Below are positions 16,097 through 24,070 of a stretch of 35,512 nt of DNA, one piece after another (within the stretch, counting starts at the first letter, position 1; the number at the start of each line of letters is the position of its first letter). Position numbers and translations under genes: made by a program. The notes below the pieces were generated by a model. That model did no database searches, was not told the DNA's origin, and was given only the letters and a program-made list of their open reading frames with translations. The DNA is from Bacteroidales bacterium (GTDB taxonomy: Bacteria > Bacteroidota > Bacteroidia > Bacteroidales > Tenuifilaceae). Where the stretch lies: assembly GCA_003818205.1 (NCBI GenBank), contig RPRQ01000045.1, positions 1 through 35,512 on the forward strand. The letters are read 5' to 3'.

Positions 16097-16876
16097 ATGA
16101 TGAATAAAAATGAAACCGCATTTACGAGTTCTCCAGATACAAAAACCGGCAAACAGGTTATTGAAATAAATAACCTAAGAAAGGGATTTGGTAATCAGGA
16201 AGTATTAAAGGATATATCGATAAAACTGCATGAAGGTGAAAATCTAGTGGTTTTAGGAAAATCGGGTTCCGGAAAATCAGTTTTGATAAAAAGTATTGTT
16301 CGTTTATTAAATCCTGATGCTGGTATAATAAACGTGCTTGGGGAAGATGTGAATACATTAAACAATAGAGGTTTAAGGGAGATGCGAAAAAAAATCGGTT
16401 TTCTTTTTCAGAGCGGCGCATTATATGACTCTATGACCGTGAAACAAAATTTGGAGTTTCCATTGCGAAGAATAAAAAAAAATCTTACTCAAAATGAAAT
16501 TAACGAAAAGGTTAAAGAGGTTTTGGAGAATGTTGGGCTATCGGATGCCCTGAATAAAATGCCTTCGCAGCTATCGGGTGGTATGCGTAAGCGAATCAGC
16601 TTAGCCCGAACAATTATTGTTGATCCACTAATAATGCTATACGATGAACCAACAACAGGGCTTGACCCGGTTACATCGGATGAAATAAGTTCATTGATCA
16701 ATGAAGTTCAAAAAAAATATAAAACATCATCCATCATTATCACGCATGATATTGAATGTGCTCGAACTACAGCAAATCGTGTTGTAATGCTAAAAGATGG
16801 AGAGGTTTACAAGGAAGGAAGCCTCGAAGCTTTTGAAAAATCGACCGATGAGTTAATCAAATCATTTTTTAAATAA
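16097..16876 (+). CDS. mlaF: MlaF-type ABC ATPase
   Basis: Cytoplasmic ATPase that powers the MlaE permease. From ATG 16097 it has 259 residues. Walker A is GKSGSGKS (residues 54-61), the Q-loop is FLFQSGALYDSMTV, the signature is LSGGMRKR, Walker B is LIMLYDEP, followed by TTGLDPVTS and the switch histidine in IIITHD. SGALYDSMTV is characteristic of the Mla/Ttg2A group. The frame is open further upstream, but that part is made of the inserted repeat element, so the start is set at the ATGATG at 16097. Confidence 0.92.
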   Translation: MMNKNETAFTSSPDTKTGKQVIEINNLRKGFGNQEVLKDISIKLHEGENLVVLGKSGSGKSVLIKSIVRLLNPDAGIINVLGEDVNTLNNRGLREMRKKIGFLFQSGALYDSMTVKQNLEFPLRRIKKNLTQNEINEKVKEVLENVGLSDALNKMPSQLSGGMRKRISLARTIIVDPLIMLYDEPTTGLDPVTSDEISSLINEVQKKYKTSSIIITHDIECARTTANRVVMLKDGEVYKEGSLEAFEKSTDELIKSFFK

Positions 16877-16905
16877 AACTTGATAAGGACTAAAAAAATA
16901 AAAAG

Positions 16906-17652
16906 ATGGATACGCAATCACAAAAATTCAAAGTCCGTTTAGGGATATTCATTGCAGGAGGGTTTATGCTTTTTTTTGTTGCTATTTTCATAATAGGGAA
17001 ACAAAAAAATTTATTTAACCCAGTATTTAATATCTCTACAACTTTTAGTAATGTAAGCGGGTTAGAAGTTGGAAGCAATATTCGGTTTGCAGGAATCAAT
17101 GTAGGTACAGTTGATAATATTAAAATAATTAACGATTCAACGGTTTTGGTTAATATGATTGTTGAAAAGAATGTTCAGCAATTCATAAAAGTTGATTGCG
17201 AAGTAGCGATAGGCTCATCGGGAATAATCGGCGACCGAATACTAATAATTTCTCAGGGTAGTGCTGATGCACGTTTAGCAAAAGATGGACAACAGCTTAC
17301 ATCAAAAGAGCCTGTTGAGCCCGATGCAATCATGGAGAGTTTACAGGTAACCGCCGATAATGCGGCAATTGTCTCCGAGCAGCTAGCCGAAATTATGGTT
17401 AAAGTGAATAGCGGAAATGGTACGCTTGGAAGGCTAATTCAAGATTCAACCATTGCTGAGAATATAAATCAAACCATTGTAAATCTTAAGAATAGCAGCC
17501 AAGGGTTAAACGAGAATATGAATGCCGCCAAGGAGAACTTTCTATTGAAAGGTTATTTCAAAAGAAAAGAGAAAGCCGTTCAAAAAAAGAAGGAGAATGA
17601 CGAAGAAAAAAGACTTAAAGAACAAGGGATAAAAGATGCTAAGAAGAAATAA
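16906..17652 (+). CDS. mlaD: MlaD-type MCE-domain lipid transport protein
   Basis: Periplasmic lipid-carrying subunit anchored by one N-terminal helix (LGIFIAGGFMLFFVAIFII). The MCE domain follows, about residues 40-120: FSNVSGLEVGSNIRFAGINVGTV and IGSSGIIGDRILIISQGS. The C-terminal part (residues 150-210) is helical (LQVTADNAAIVSEQLAEIM), and the tail is very lysine/glutamate rich (KRKEKAVQKKKENDEEKR). 248 residues, longer than the E. coli protein but normal for Bacteroidota. The gene is 29 bp after mlaF and 36 bp before the outer-membrane protein gene. Confidence 0.9.
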   Translation: MDTQSQKFKVRLGIFIAGGFMLFFVAIFIIGKQKNLFNPVFNISTTFSNVSGLEVGSNIRFAGINVGTVDNIKIINDSTVLVNMIVEKNVQQFIKVDCEVAIGSSGIIGDRILIISQGSADARLAKDGQQLTSKEPVEPDAIMESLQVTADNAAIVSEQLAEIMVKVNSGNGTLGRLIQDSTIAENINQTIVNLKNSSQGLNENMNAAKENFLLKGYFKRKEKAVQKKKENDEEKRLKEQGIKDAKKK

Positions 17653-17688
17653 ATTCTTGATATACACATACCAAAATGGTTAACCCCA

Positions 17689-19530
17689 ATGCACCTCAAA
17701 GCGATAGCAATACTTCTTTTTCTCTCGATTTTTACAGTTGAGCTTTCTATTGCACAACAAACGCCTGTAAAAAAAGACTCAACTAAGGTATATAAGGAGA
17801 TAGAAAACTACTCAAAACGACGCAAGTTTACCAAACTGGTATTCAGCATTTTTTTTAAACCCGTTCCGACCGGTTCAGCCAAAAAGAAAATAAAAAAAAA
17901 ATTATATAATAATCTAATACAGAAGCCTTATGCTGCTTTTGAAGGGAAAATAATCCGAAACATCAACATAACTACGTTAGATCCATTCGGATATTCAGTT
18001 GATGACACGTCTGTAACAAGAAATAATATATTTTACAATGCAGGGAATAGGCTACATATCAAAACAAAGCATATTACGATAGTTAACCTAATGCTTATCC
18101 ATAAAAATCAACCCTTTAATTCGCTTTTTGTAAAGGAGTCGGAGCGTTTAATACGTAAGCAGATGTATGTGCATGAGGTATCCTTCTACGTTGCATTCGC
18201 AGGAAAGACAAACGACTCGGTAGATATTTTTATCCGTGAGCTGGATGTTTGGAGCATAATCCCGAAAGGTTCAATCTCGACATCAAGCTCAAGTATCGAT
18301 TTAACCGATAATAATTTTTTGGGAACTGGACATTCCTTGCAAAGCGCATATTCAAGGGATTTCACTTCCAATATTAGCTCATTAAATACAAACTATCATA
18401 TTCCGAATATTCGGAACTCGCATGTAAACTCAACGTTGCGCTATGAGCTTGACGGATATAGAAATTTCAAACGGAGCGTATCCGTTGACCGCCCATTCTT
18501 TTCACCTCTAGCTAAGTGGGCTGCAGGCGCATCGATCTTTTCAGAATATAAACACGATTCCTTGAAGGATATTAACCTGATTAATGCTCCAATAAAAATA
18601 AAATTTGGCACTCAAGATTTTTGGGTAGGTAAGGCCGTAAAGGTTTTCCGAGACAATACGGAAGAAAATCTATCAACCAATCTGATTTTTGCTTTACGGT
18701 TTTTGCGTATCCGTTACTATGAAAAACCATCTGAATTTAGCGATCCGTTACATATATATTCTAGCGAAAATCTTTATTTAGCGGGTATAGGTATTTCTAC
18801 CCGAAAGTATGCGCAGGATAGGTATATCTTTAAATTCGGCAGAATTGAGGATGTACCCATTGGCAAAATTTATGGTTTAACGGGCGGCTATCAGGAAAGG
18901 AATAATGCTAAACGGCTATATTTAGGCTTACAGTATTCATTCGGAAATTATTTTGATTGGGGATACCTAAGCTCCAACTTCGAGTATGGAACATTCTTTA
19001 ATGGCTCTAGCCCTGAGCAGGGTGTATTTACAGAGGGTATAAACTATTTTACAGGGTTATACGAAGTAGGTAAATGGAAATTCAGGCAGTTCGTTAAACC
19101 TCAGGTAACCATTGGCATAAATCGGTTCTCGTACGATAGCATTACGCTGAATGATGGCTATGGTTTGGATGGGTTTAATAGCAAAGAATTATCGGGAACC
19201 AACCGCTTTTTAATTACGCTGCAAACACAAACCTACGCCCCTTGGGATTTAATAGGATTCCGTTTCGGTTTCTTTTTTAACTATTCACTTGGAATTATTG
19301 GCGATGATGTATCGGGGTTTAAAAATAGCAAACCTTACTCATTGCTAGGTTTTGGCGTTTTAATAAAGAATGAAAACATGATCTTCAATACATTTCAAAT
19401 ATCAATTTCGTTCTATCCGGTAATTCCCGGCAAGGGATACGATATCTTCAAACCTAACTCTTTCAGATCAACGGATATTGGATTTCGTGACTTTGAGTTT
19501 GGTAAGCCGACCACGGTTGTTTATCGCTAA
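17689..19530 (+). CDS. Omp85/TamA-like outer-membrane protein linked to Mla
   Basis: 613-residue exported protein (signal peptide MHLKAIAILLFLSIFTVELSIAQQ). Residues about 85-205 resemble one or two POTRA modules: an IRNINITTLDPFG strand, then a helix in FVKESERLIRKQM and a strand pair ending VDIFIRELDVWSI. From residue about 215 the sequence is amphipathic barrel-like, beginning with DNNFLGTGHSLQSAYSRD, a common Omp85 barrel entry. It is the last gene of the mlaEFD transcript. No mlaA, mlaB or mlaC gene is seen, so this protein is a reasonable candidate for the outer-membrane end of the lipid pathway. That role is inferred from position only; an independent assembly role is the alternative. 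Confidence 0.72.
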   Translation: MHLKAIAILLFLSIFTVELSIAQQTPVKKDSTKVYKEIENYSKRRKFTKLVFSIFFKPVPTGSAKKKIKKKLYNNLIQKPYAAFEGKIIRNINITTLDPFGYSVDDTSVTRNNIFYNAGNRLHIKTKHITIVNLMLIHKNQPFNSLFVKESERLIRKQMYVHEVSFYVAFAGKTNDSVDIFIRELDVWSIIPKGSISTSSSSIDLTDNNFLGTGHSLQSAYSRDFTSNISSLNTNYHIPNIRNSHVNSTLRYELDGYRNFKRSVSVDRPFFSPLAKWAAGASIFSEYKHDSLKDINLINAPIKIKFGTQDFWVGKAVKVFRDNTEENLSTNLIFALRFLRIRYYEKPSEFSDPLHIYSSENLYLAGIGISTRKYAQDRYIFKFGRIEDVPIGKIYGLTGGYQERNNAKRLYLGLQYSFGNYFDWGYLSSNFEYGTFFNGSSPEQGVFTEGINYFTGLYEVGKWKFRQFVKPQVTIGINRFSYDSITLNDGYGLDGFNSKELSGTNRFLITLQTQTYAPWDLIGFRFGFFFNYSLGIIGDDVSGFKNSKPYSLLGFGVLIKNENMIFNTFQISISFYPVIPGKGYDIFKPNSFRSTDIGFRDFEFGKPTTVVYR

Positions 19531-19578
19531 ATCTTGCAAAAAACCATTTATCCGCTCTACCACACTATACCCTAAATG

Positions 19579-19643
19579 TGTGAATGATGTAATCCATTTC
19601 TCAAATTATGTAACACTTTCTGGAGCATAAGGGCTCACCTTTG
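19579..19643 (+). promoter_or_regulatory. 21-bp-repeat promoter P3
   Basis: GTGTGAATGATGTAAT with half-site TGTAAT (19588-19593), second half-site TGTAAC (19609-19614), 21 bp apart, then 21 nt to CACCTTTG (19636-19643). Predicted start near 19649, about 35 nt before ATG 19684. Confidence 0.8.
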
Positions 19644-19683
19644 CTTATTGAAAATTCATAACGTATTTTAAATAATTGAAAAG

Positions 19684-20112
19684 ATGAAAACAAAAGAGGT
19701 ATTACAGAATGGCATTCATGATGAAATCGAATCGAAATCGTTAAAGAATGCAGCAGCGATTAGCGTTTCTACGATTATAAACAAACACATGAAAAGAGCT
19801 ATTTATTTAGCTAGTTTAGTAGGAATTGGTTTACTCTTCAATAGCTGTATTGGTGGTTATATAGCAACAGAACCAGCTTATGTTGAATATTCTAGACCAC
19901 AGCAGCCTAGTAGTTTGCATATTTGGATTGATGGTGATTGGTATTGGAGTAATCAATCGCACACCTATGTTAAACGGAATGGTTATTGGGTACAACCAAG
20001 ACCAAATCATACTTATGTAGTAGGGTATTGGCAAACATCTCCAAAAGGACGTTATTGGAAATCAGGTTACTGGCAACGTCAAGGTCATCAAGGTAGAAAT
20101 CGCCATCGATAG
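19684..20112 (+). CDS. YXWGXW-like aromatic-rich lipoprotein
   Basis: The mature protein is short and rich in Tyr and Trp, with repeated motifs IDGDWYWSNQSHTYV, RNGYWVQPRPNHTYVVGYW and GRYWKSGYWQRQ, similar to YXWGXW-repeat envelope proteins. A lipoprotein signal with lipobox LLFNSC begins at an internal ATG (19789). The frame is open from ATG 19684, which sits at the usual distance behind promoter P3 and would add 35 polar residues before the signal peptide. Either the true start is 19789 and the upstream part is leader, or the extension is real. The function of this family is unknown; an envelope stress role is suggested by the shared promoter type. Confidence 0.75.
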   Translation: MKTKEVLQNGIHDEIESKSLKNAAAISVSTIINKHMKRAIYLASLVGIGLLFNSCIGGYIATEPAYVEYSRPQQPSSLHIWIDGDWYWSNQSHTYVKRNGYWVQPRPNHTYVVGYWQTSPKGRYWKSGYWQRQGHQGRNRHR

Positions 20113-20198
20113 CTGAGCTGCATATCTCTCAATTCATAAATCAATCGTTCTATTCGAACCCTTCAATTGATGCTATTCTCCAATTGTTCGGCATAAGG

Positions 20199-20263
20199 TG
20201 TGAATGATGTAACTTATTTCAAAAGTTGTGTAACACTTAAACTCTCTTAGAAGCACACCTTTG
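20199..20263 (+). promoter_or_regulatory. 21-bp-repeat promoter P4
   Basis: GTGTGAATGATGTAAC with half-site TGTAAC (20208-20213), second half-site TGTAAC (20229-20234), 21 bp apart, then 21 nt to CACCTTTG (20256-20263). Predicted start near 20269, 28 nt before ATG 20297. It probably drives the run of small envelope genes from 20297 onwards. Confidence 0.82.
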
Positions 20264-20296
20264 CACTATAGAAATTTATTATTGAATTACCGAAAA

Positions 20297-20482
20297 ATGA
20301 AAACGATTGAATTAAATGAAACATGGCGCGAAAAGAAAAATAGACTTAAAGAACGATTTATCTTTTTAACCGACAACGATTTAAAGTTTGAAGAAGGCAA
20401 AAGGGAAGAGATGTTTGAAGAGCTTAGAATCAAACTTGGCAAAACTAAACAAGAATTGCTCAATATTATTGTAGCGCTTTAA
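20297..20482 (+). CDS. CsbD-like stress protein
   Basis: 61-residue charged protein: ETWREKKNRLKERF, LTDNDLKFEEGKREEM, RIKLGKTKQEL. It is most similar to the CsbD-like protein at 14619 (both have EGK(K/R)EEMF and KLGKTK). The frame extends upstream to a TTG that lies inside the -7 element, so ATG 20297 is the start. First gene after promoter P4; the coiled-coil lipoprotein follows 51 bp later. Confidence 0.87.
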   Translation: MKTIELNETWREKKNRLKERFIFLTDNDLKFEEGKREEMFEELRIKLGKTKQELLNIIVAL

Positions 20483-20533
20483 TCATCTCTTTTCTTATAT
20501 AACAGTTTTTTATACGCATTTAAACACAAAAAA

Positions 20534-20998
20534 ATGAAAAAAACGATTTCAACCCTAGCCATTTCTGTATTTATTGGAGTTGCGATTATAACTTCCTGTC
20601 AGTCATCGGCAAATAAAGTAGAAAACGCTCAGGACAAGGTACAGGATGCGAAGGAAAAAGTAACATCTGCCAAAAGCGATTTAATTATGGCTCAGCAAGA
20701 TTTCAACGCTGAAAATCAAAAATTCAAGAAGGAGTCAGACGAGAAGATTCAAGCGCATGAGAAGAGCATCGCTGAATTCAAAGCAAGAATAGCCTCCGAA
20801 AAAAAGGAGATTCAGGGCAAGTACGAAATGGAACTCGCTGTTTTAGAACAAAAGAATAGCGATCTGAAAAAGAAGCTAGATGGATTTAAGGAGGAAGGGA
20901 AGGATAAGTGGGATAAATTCAAAGCTGAATTCAATCGTGATATGGATGAGCTGGGTAATGCATTCAGAAATCTTACCGTAAAAAATGAAAAGAAATAA
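20534..20998 (+). CDS. Coiled-coil lipoprotein
   Basis: 154-residue lipoprotein with lipobox AIITSC (lipidated Cys22). The mature part is almost entirely alpha-helical coiled coil, rich in Lys, Glu and Ala (ENAQDKVQDAKEKVTSAKSD, HEKSIAEFKARIASEKKEIQ). This design recalls Lpp-like or sll1483-like spacer lipoproteins, but no specific family is recognised. The next reading frame starts immediately after its stop codon, so the two are translationally linked or at least co-transcribed. Confidence 0.8.
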   Translation: MKKTISTLAISVFIGVAIITSCQSSANKVENAQDKVQDAKEKVTSAKSDLIMAQQDFNAENQKFKKESDEKIQAHEKSIAEFKARIASEKKEIQGKYEMELAVLEQKNSDLKKKLDGFKEEGKDKWDKFKAEFNRDMDELGNAFRNLTVKNEKK

Positions 20999-21031
20999 AT
21001 GTCAAACAATTCACTAAAACAAAATAATAAA

Positions 21032-21658
21032 ATGAAAAAAGTACTATTAATCATTACAGCTGTAATACTTGGAGTTAATATCGGTCATGCACAGGATGAA
21101 AACTCCGATTCACGAACAAAACTTCAGCTAGGTATAAAGGCGGGTATTAACTATTCAAACGTGTATGATTCAGAGGGTGAAGATTTTGTAGCAGACCCCA
21201 AGATAGGTTTTGTAGGAGGTGCGTTTGTCGCAATCCCTTTAGGTAAATTTTTAGGGTTTCAACCTGAAATGCTTCTATCTCAAAAGGGTTTCAAGGCAAC
21301 AGGGAGTATTTTGGGTATCGACTATGACTATACAAGAACGAGCACCTTCATTGATGTACCTCTATTCCTTCAACTAAAACCAAGCGAGGCGATTACGTTG
21401 GTGGCTGGACCACAATTCTCTTTCCTTATTAAACAGAAAGATAAACTTGGCGATTCATCCATTGATCAGGATTTTGATAATGACAATATCCGAAGAAATA
21501 CTATGGGTTTCGTACTTGGAATTGATATTTGTCCAAGCAACCTGGTTATTAGTGCAAGAGCTGGCTGGGATATTCAAAACAATAAAGGTGACGGAACATC
21601 GGAAGTTCCACGTTATAAAAATGTATGGTATCAGGCTACAATAGGTTTTAGGTTTTAG
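21032..21658 (+). CDS. Small outer-membrane beta-barrel protein (PorT-like)
   Basis: 208 residues from ATG 21032 with signal peptide MKKVLLIITAVILGVNIGHA. The mature part shows the pattern of eight-stranded outer-membrane barrels of the PF13568 type: LGIKAGINYSNVY, KIGFVGGAFVAIPLGKFLGF, PEMLLSQKGFKA, YIDVPLF-like FIDVPLFLQLKPS, LVAGPQFSFLI and a C-terminal YQATIGFRF ending in Phe. The frame continues upstream to ATG 20999, but that segment is not signal-like. Possibly a porin-like or structural barrel; no ligand is evident. Confidence 0.85.
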   Translation: MKKVLLIITAVILGVNIGHAQDENSDSRTKLQLGIKAGINYSNVYDSEGEDFVADPKIGFVGGAFVAIPLGKFLGFQPEMLLSQKGFKATGSILGIDYDYTRTSTFIDVPLFLQLKPSEAITLVAGPQFSFLIKQKDKLGDSSIDQDFDNDNIRRNTMGFVLGIDICPSNLVISARAGWDIQNNKGDGTSEVPRYKNVWYQATIGFRF

Positions 21659-21843
21659 GTTTAATAATGAGGTGGAGAATAATTGTGATGCTAAAAATAC
21701 ATCACAATATTCTATTACCTATAAGATTTAGAGCTGAGTTATTTATAACAAAAGGCTAAAGGACACCTCTAGGTTTAGGAAACAGCTTGTAAGCCTATTA
21801 AAAAGTATTGCAATGATTTGAGAATCTTTAATTAATCAACATC

Positions 21844-21999
21844 ATGAGAAATCTATTTTATTTAATAGCGGCAATCCTCATTTTGGTTTGGGCGATCGGA
21901 TATTTAGGTTTTAATGTAGGTGGTTTCTTACATGTTCTTCTTGTAATTGCATTCGTTTTGGTTATACAACGTGTTATTCAAGAAAGAAAAGCAGACTAA
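21844..21999 (+). CDS. Lmo0937-type micro-membrane protein (copy 1)
   Basis: 51-residue protein, MRNLFYLIAAILILVWAIGY then GFNVGGFLHVLLVIAFVLVI, two hydrophobic helices followed by a short charged tail (QRVIQERKAD). The pattern LxYxIAxILxxxWAIGxxG...xxHxLLVIA is that of the Lmo0937/DUF5670 family, small stress-associated membrane proteins of unknown function. A near-paralogue lies at 22365 and a shorter relative at 30438. Confidence 0.85.
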   Translation: MRNLFYLIAAILILVWAIGYLGFNVGGFLHVLLVIAFVLVIQRVIQERKAD

Positions 22000-22023
22000 T
22001 TAACATACTTAAAATTGATTATC

Positions 22024-22341
22024 ATGAAAAAAATTATTTTATGTTTAGCGGCAGCTAGTTTGACCCTAACATTCTTACCAATCCAAACGATGGCGCAGAA
22101 AACAACTTCGGAGTCCTCGCTATCTTCAATTAAGCCAATAGAACGGATTGAAGTAAAATCTTCCAAACCATTGGTAACCGAAAAAATTGATTTGAATAAA
22201 TCAGAGCTGAATTCATCGAACAAGAAAAAATCACAACAAATAGTAGTGCAGCCAGAGCAACAAAATCACAGGCATGGAGGTGTTTACATTTCGATCGGTG
22301 GTATTTTACTGATTATATTACTAATAGTGATATTGGTATAA
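22024..22341 (+). CDS. Exported protein with C-terminal membrane helix
   Basis: 105 residues. A signal peptide (KIILCLAAASLTLTFLPIQ, cleaved after MAQ) is followed by a Ser/Lys/Glu-rich linker of about 60 residues and a C-terminal hydrophobic helix (YISIGGILLIILLIVILV) preceded by QQNHRHGG. The topology suggests a periplasmic linker anchored in the inner membrane from its C-terminus. It is placed between two Lmo0937-type genes with 24-bp gaps. No known family recognised. Confidence 0.7.
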   Translation: MKKIILCLAAASLTLTFLPIQTMAQKTTSESSLSSIKPIERIEVKSSKPLVTEKIDLNKSELNSSNKKKSQQIVVQPEQQNHRHGGVYISIGGILLIILLIVILV

Positions 22342-22364
22342 ACAAATATTAAAAACAAGAAATC

Positions 22365-22520
22365 ATGGGAAATCTACTTTATTTCGTAGCCGTAATCCTT
22401 CTTATTGCTTGGGCAATTGGGTATGTTGGCTATAATGCAGGAAGCATAATACACATCCTTCTGGTTATTGCAATTATTGCAGTAATACTTAGGGTAATTC
22501 AGGGAAGAAGAGTGCTTTGA
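22365..22520 (+). CDS. Lmo0937-type micro-membrane protein (copy 2)
   Basis: 51-residue protein, MGNLLYFVAVILLIAWAIGY then AGSIIHILLVIAIIAVILRV and a short basic tail (QGRRVL). About half of the residues are identical to copy 1 at 21844, so the two are duplicates. Function unknown; relatives are often found in stress-induced clusters. Confidence 0.85.
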   Translation: MGNLLYFVAVILLIAWAIGYVGYNAGSIIHILLVIAIIAVILRVIQGRRVL

Positions 22521-22556
22521 AATCGTTGTATTAATCATTATCAATAAAAAAGAATT

Positions 22557-22826
22557 ATGAGCTCAGGAAAAATTTTTTTAGGCGTACTGGCTGGCGTTGC
22601 CGCTGGTGCATTGTTAGGGATACTATTTGCTCCCGATAAGGGTTCGAATACTCGAAAAAAAATAACAAGAAAGGGTGAGGACTACGGTGACACAATAAAA
22701 GAGAAACTCGATGAATTTCTTGAAAGCATGTCAGAAAAATTTGAAGAGGTTAAAGAGGAAGTTTCCGATTTTGCTGAAAAGGGTAAAGCCAAGGTTGAAA
22801 AGGAATTTCATGATGTTAAGAGCTGA
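22557..22826 (+). CDS. YtxH-domain protein
   Basis: 89 residues. An N-terminal glycine/alanine-rich helix (FLGVLAGVAAGALLGILFAP) is followed by the YtxH hallmark APDKGSNTRKKITRKGEDY and a long amphipathic Glu/Lys helix (LDEFLESMSEKFEEVKEEV). YtxH proteins are membrane-anchored and induced by general stress in Bacillus. It fits the theme of the surrounding small envelope genes, with which it is probably co-transcribed. Confidence 0.9.
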   Translation: MSSGKIFLGVLAGVAAGALLGILFAPDKGSNTRKKITRKGEDYGDTIKEKLDEFLESMSEKFEEVKEEVSDFAEKGKAKVEKEFHDVKS

Positions 22827-22906
22827 ATCTGATTACCGATTACTTGATCCTTTTTTTGCAAGGTAATACAAACTCAAAGTATGAGAATAATTAAAACAAT
22901 TACTAT

Positions 22907-23009
22907 ACTAGTGTAATGTTAAGTATGTATTATTACGTAACCGACGGGTTAACCCGTCGGTTATAGCTCTGAATATTATTACGTCATAGTATGATTATCA
23001 TAACATTAG
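22907..23009 (-). repeat. ACTAGTG-type palindromic element, copy 2
   Basis: 103-bp element. It starts ACTAGTGTAATGTTAAG and contains the palindrome TAACCGACGGGTTAACCCGTCGGTTA. It ends TATGATTATCATAACATTAG, so relative to copies 1 and 3 it lies in reverse orientation. Read on the minus strand it matches copy 3 almost base for base over the middle (CATACTATGACGTAATAA, ATTCAGAGCTATAACCGACG). Confidence 0.82.
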
Positions 23010-23010
23010 C

Positions 23011-23145
23011 CTTGTGCTTAGCCCTTTGACTGTAACCACTTCATGCGTTGCGCTGGCTAAAAAAGGGCAGCGGCAAGCATAAGGGCATCATAATAATCCG
23101 AATGGTGCAAATTCGGGCAAAATAAAAGATAAGCATAAGAAGTAG
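23011..23145 (+). pseudogene. Possible decayed small lipoprotein gene
   Basis: One frame reads VLSPLTVTTSCVALAKKGQ like the end of a lipoprotein signal and a basic mature start. It continues past an internal TAA (23080-23082) to HHNNPNGANSGKIKDKHKK and then a TAG at 23143. The upstream part ends at repeat copy 2, which may have replaced the start of the gene. This is a weak call: composition is suggestive, but no relative is known to me. The rest of 22827-23320 holds no other gene. Confidence 0.35.
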
Positions 23146-23320
23146 CTATCTGAACATAAAGATTCTACTGCGAAAAACTTAGCAGAACCCTCTTATATGT
23201 TGAATTGTTGAGTAATCCTGGATTGAATTTTTTAAAATTATCGGTGCACCAATTTATAGGCAATTCAATTTAGGGTATCCTCAAAAACGTTAAGCTGCTG
23301 AAAAAAATATCGTCAAAGCC

Positions 23321-23662
23321 ATGGAAGAGAATAAAAAGTTAATTGAACTGCTGCTTGAGAGGTCGCTTGAGTATGGTAAGACTAGCATTGAAATAGCTAA
23401 GCTAAAAGCGTTAGATAAAGGTTCCGATGTTATATCATCGTTCATCCCCCACTCTGTTGTTTTCGTACTAATAGCCTCATTCATGATTTTTTTAAATCTG
23501 GGTCTGGCTTTCTGGCTTGGTAAAATCTTTGGCGAAATATATATAGGTTTTTTTGTGGTTTCCGCTTTTTACGTTATTGCGGGGATTGCCTTTCATTTTA
23601 TATTTCATAAAAAACTGAAAAGGTATATCTGTAATGCGATTATCAAAAATGTACTTAAATAA
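23321..23662 (+). CDS. Holin-superfamily/YqjE-like membrane protein
   Basis: 113 residues. An N-terminal amphipathic stretch (LIELLLERSLEYGKTSIEIAKLKALDKGSDV) is followed by two membrane helices (VVFVLIASFMIFLNLGLAFWL and IGFFVVSAFYVIAGIAFHFIF) and a basic tail. This is the architecture of the phage_holin_3_6/YqjE family. Such proteins sit beside YtxH and YqjK/ElaB genes in many genomes and are probably not lytic. The next gene starts 6 bp after its stop. Confidence 0.75.
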   Translation: MEENKKLIELLLERSLEYGKTSIEIAKLKALDKGSDVISSFIPHSVVFVLIASFMIFLNLGLAFWLGKIFGEIYIGFFVVSAFYVIAGIAFHFIFHKKLKRYICNAIIKNVLK

Positions 23663-23668
23663 AAGAGT

Positions 23669-24070
23669 ATGCAAAGCATTAACAACACATCGGAGCTTAG
23701 AAATGCCATTGAGCTTTTGCAGGCTGAACAAGTATTTCAGGCTGAACTTTTAAAGGAGCAATTCTACATAACCTACGAAAGTTTTAAGCCTATTAACCTA
23801 CTGAAGAGTTCGTTAAAAGATATTGCCACCTCTCCAAATTTGATCAATAATGTTTTAGGTGCCGCCATTGGGTTAGGCACAGGCTATCTTTCAAAAAAAA
23901 TAGTTGTGGGCGGATCAGGCAATTTATTTCGAAAACTCTTGGGATTTATTATACAGCTAGGCGTTACAAGTGCTGTAAATAACCATCCCAACGAGATCAA
24001 AACATTTGGTCAATATATTCTACAACTACTCTTCAAGAAAAAAGGGGTACATTCCGATGAACGCAATTAA
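23669..24070 (+). CDS. Hypothetical protein, partner of the YqjE-like protein
   Basis: 133 residues. The N-terminal half is helical (LRNAIELLQAEQVFQAELLK, SSLKDIATSPNLINNVLG). A glycine-rich hydrophobic segment follows (AAIGLGTGYLSKKIVVGG), then a second one (LLGFIIQLGVTSAVNNH). It has the size and placing of YqjK/DUF883-like partners but no clear sequence signature. Its 3' end overlaps the start of the permease gene by 14 bp, so the three genes 23321-25169 form a tight operon. Confidence 0.7.
   Translation: MQSINNTSELRNAIELLQAEQVFQAELLKEQFYITYESFKPINLLKSSLKDIATSPNLINNVLGAAIGLGTGYLSKKIVVGGSGNLFRKLLGFIIQLGVTSAVNNHPNEIKTFGQYILQLLFKKKGVHSDERN

Noticed and set aside
23321-23662. Prophage remnant based on the holin-like protein
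   Set aside because: No endolysin, capsid, integrase or other phage genes nearby. The context (YtxH, AI-2E-type permease) fits the chromosomal YqjE-like use of this fold.
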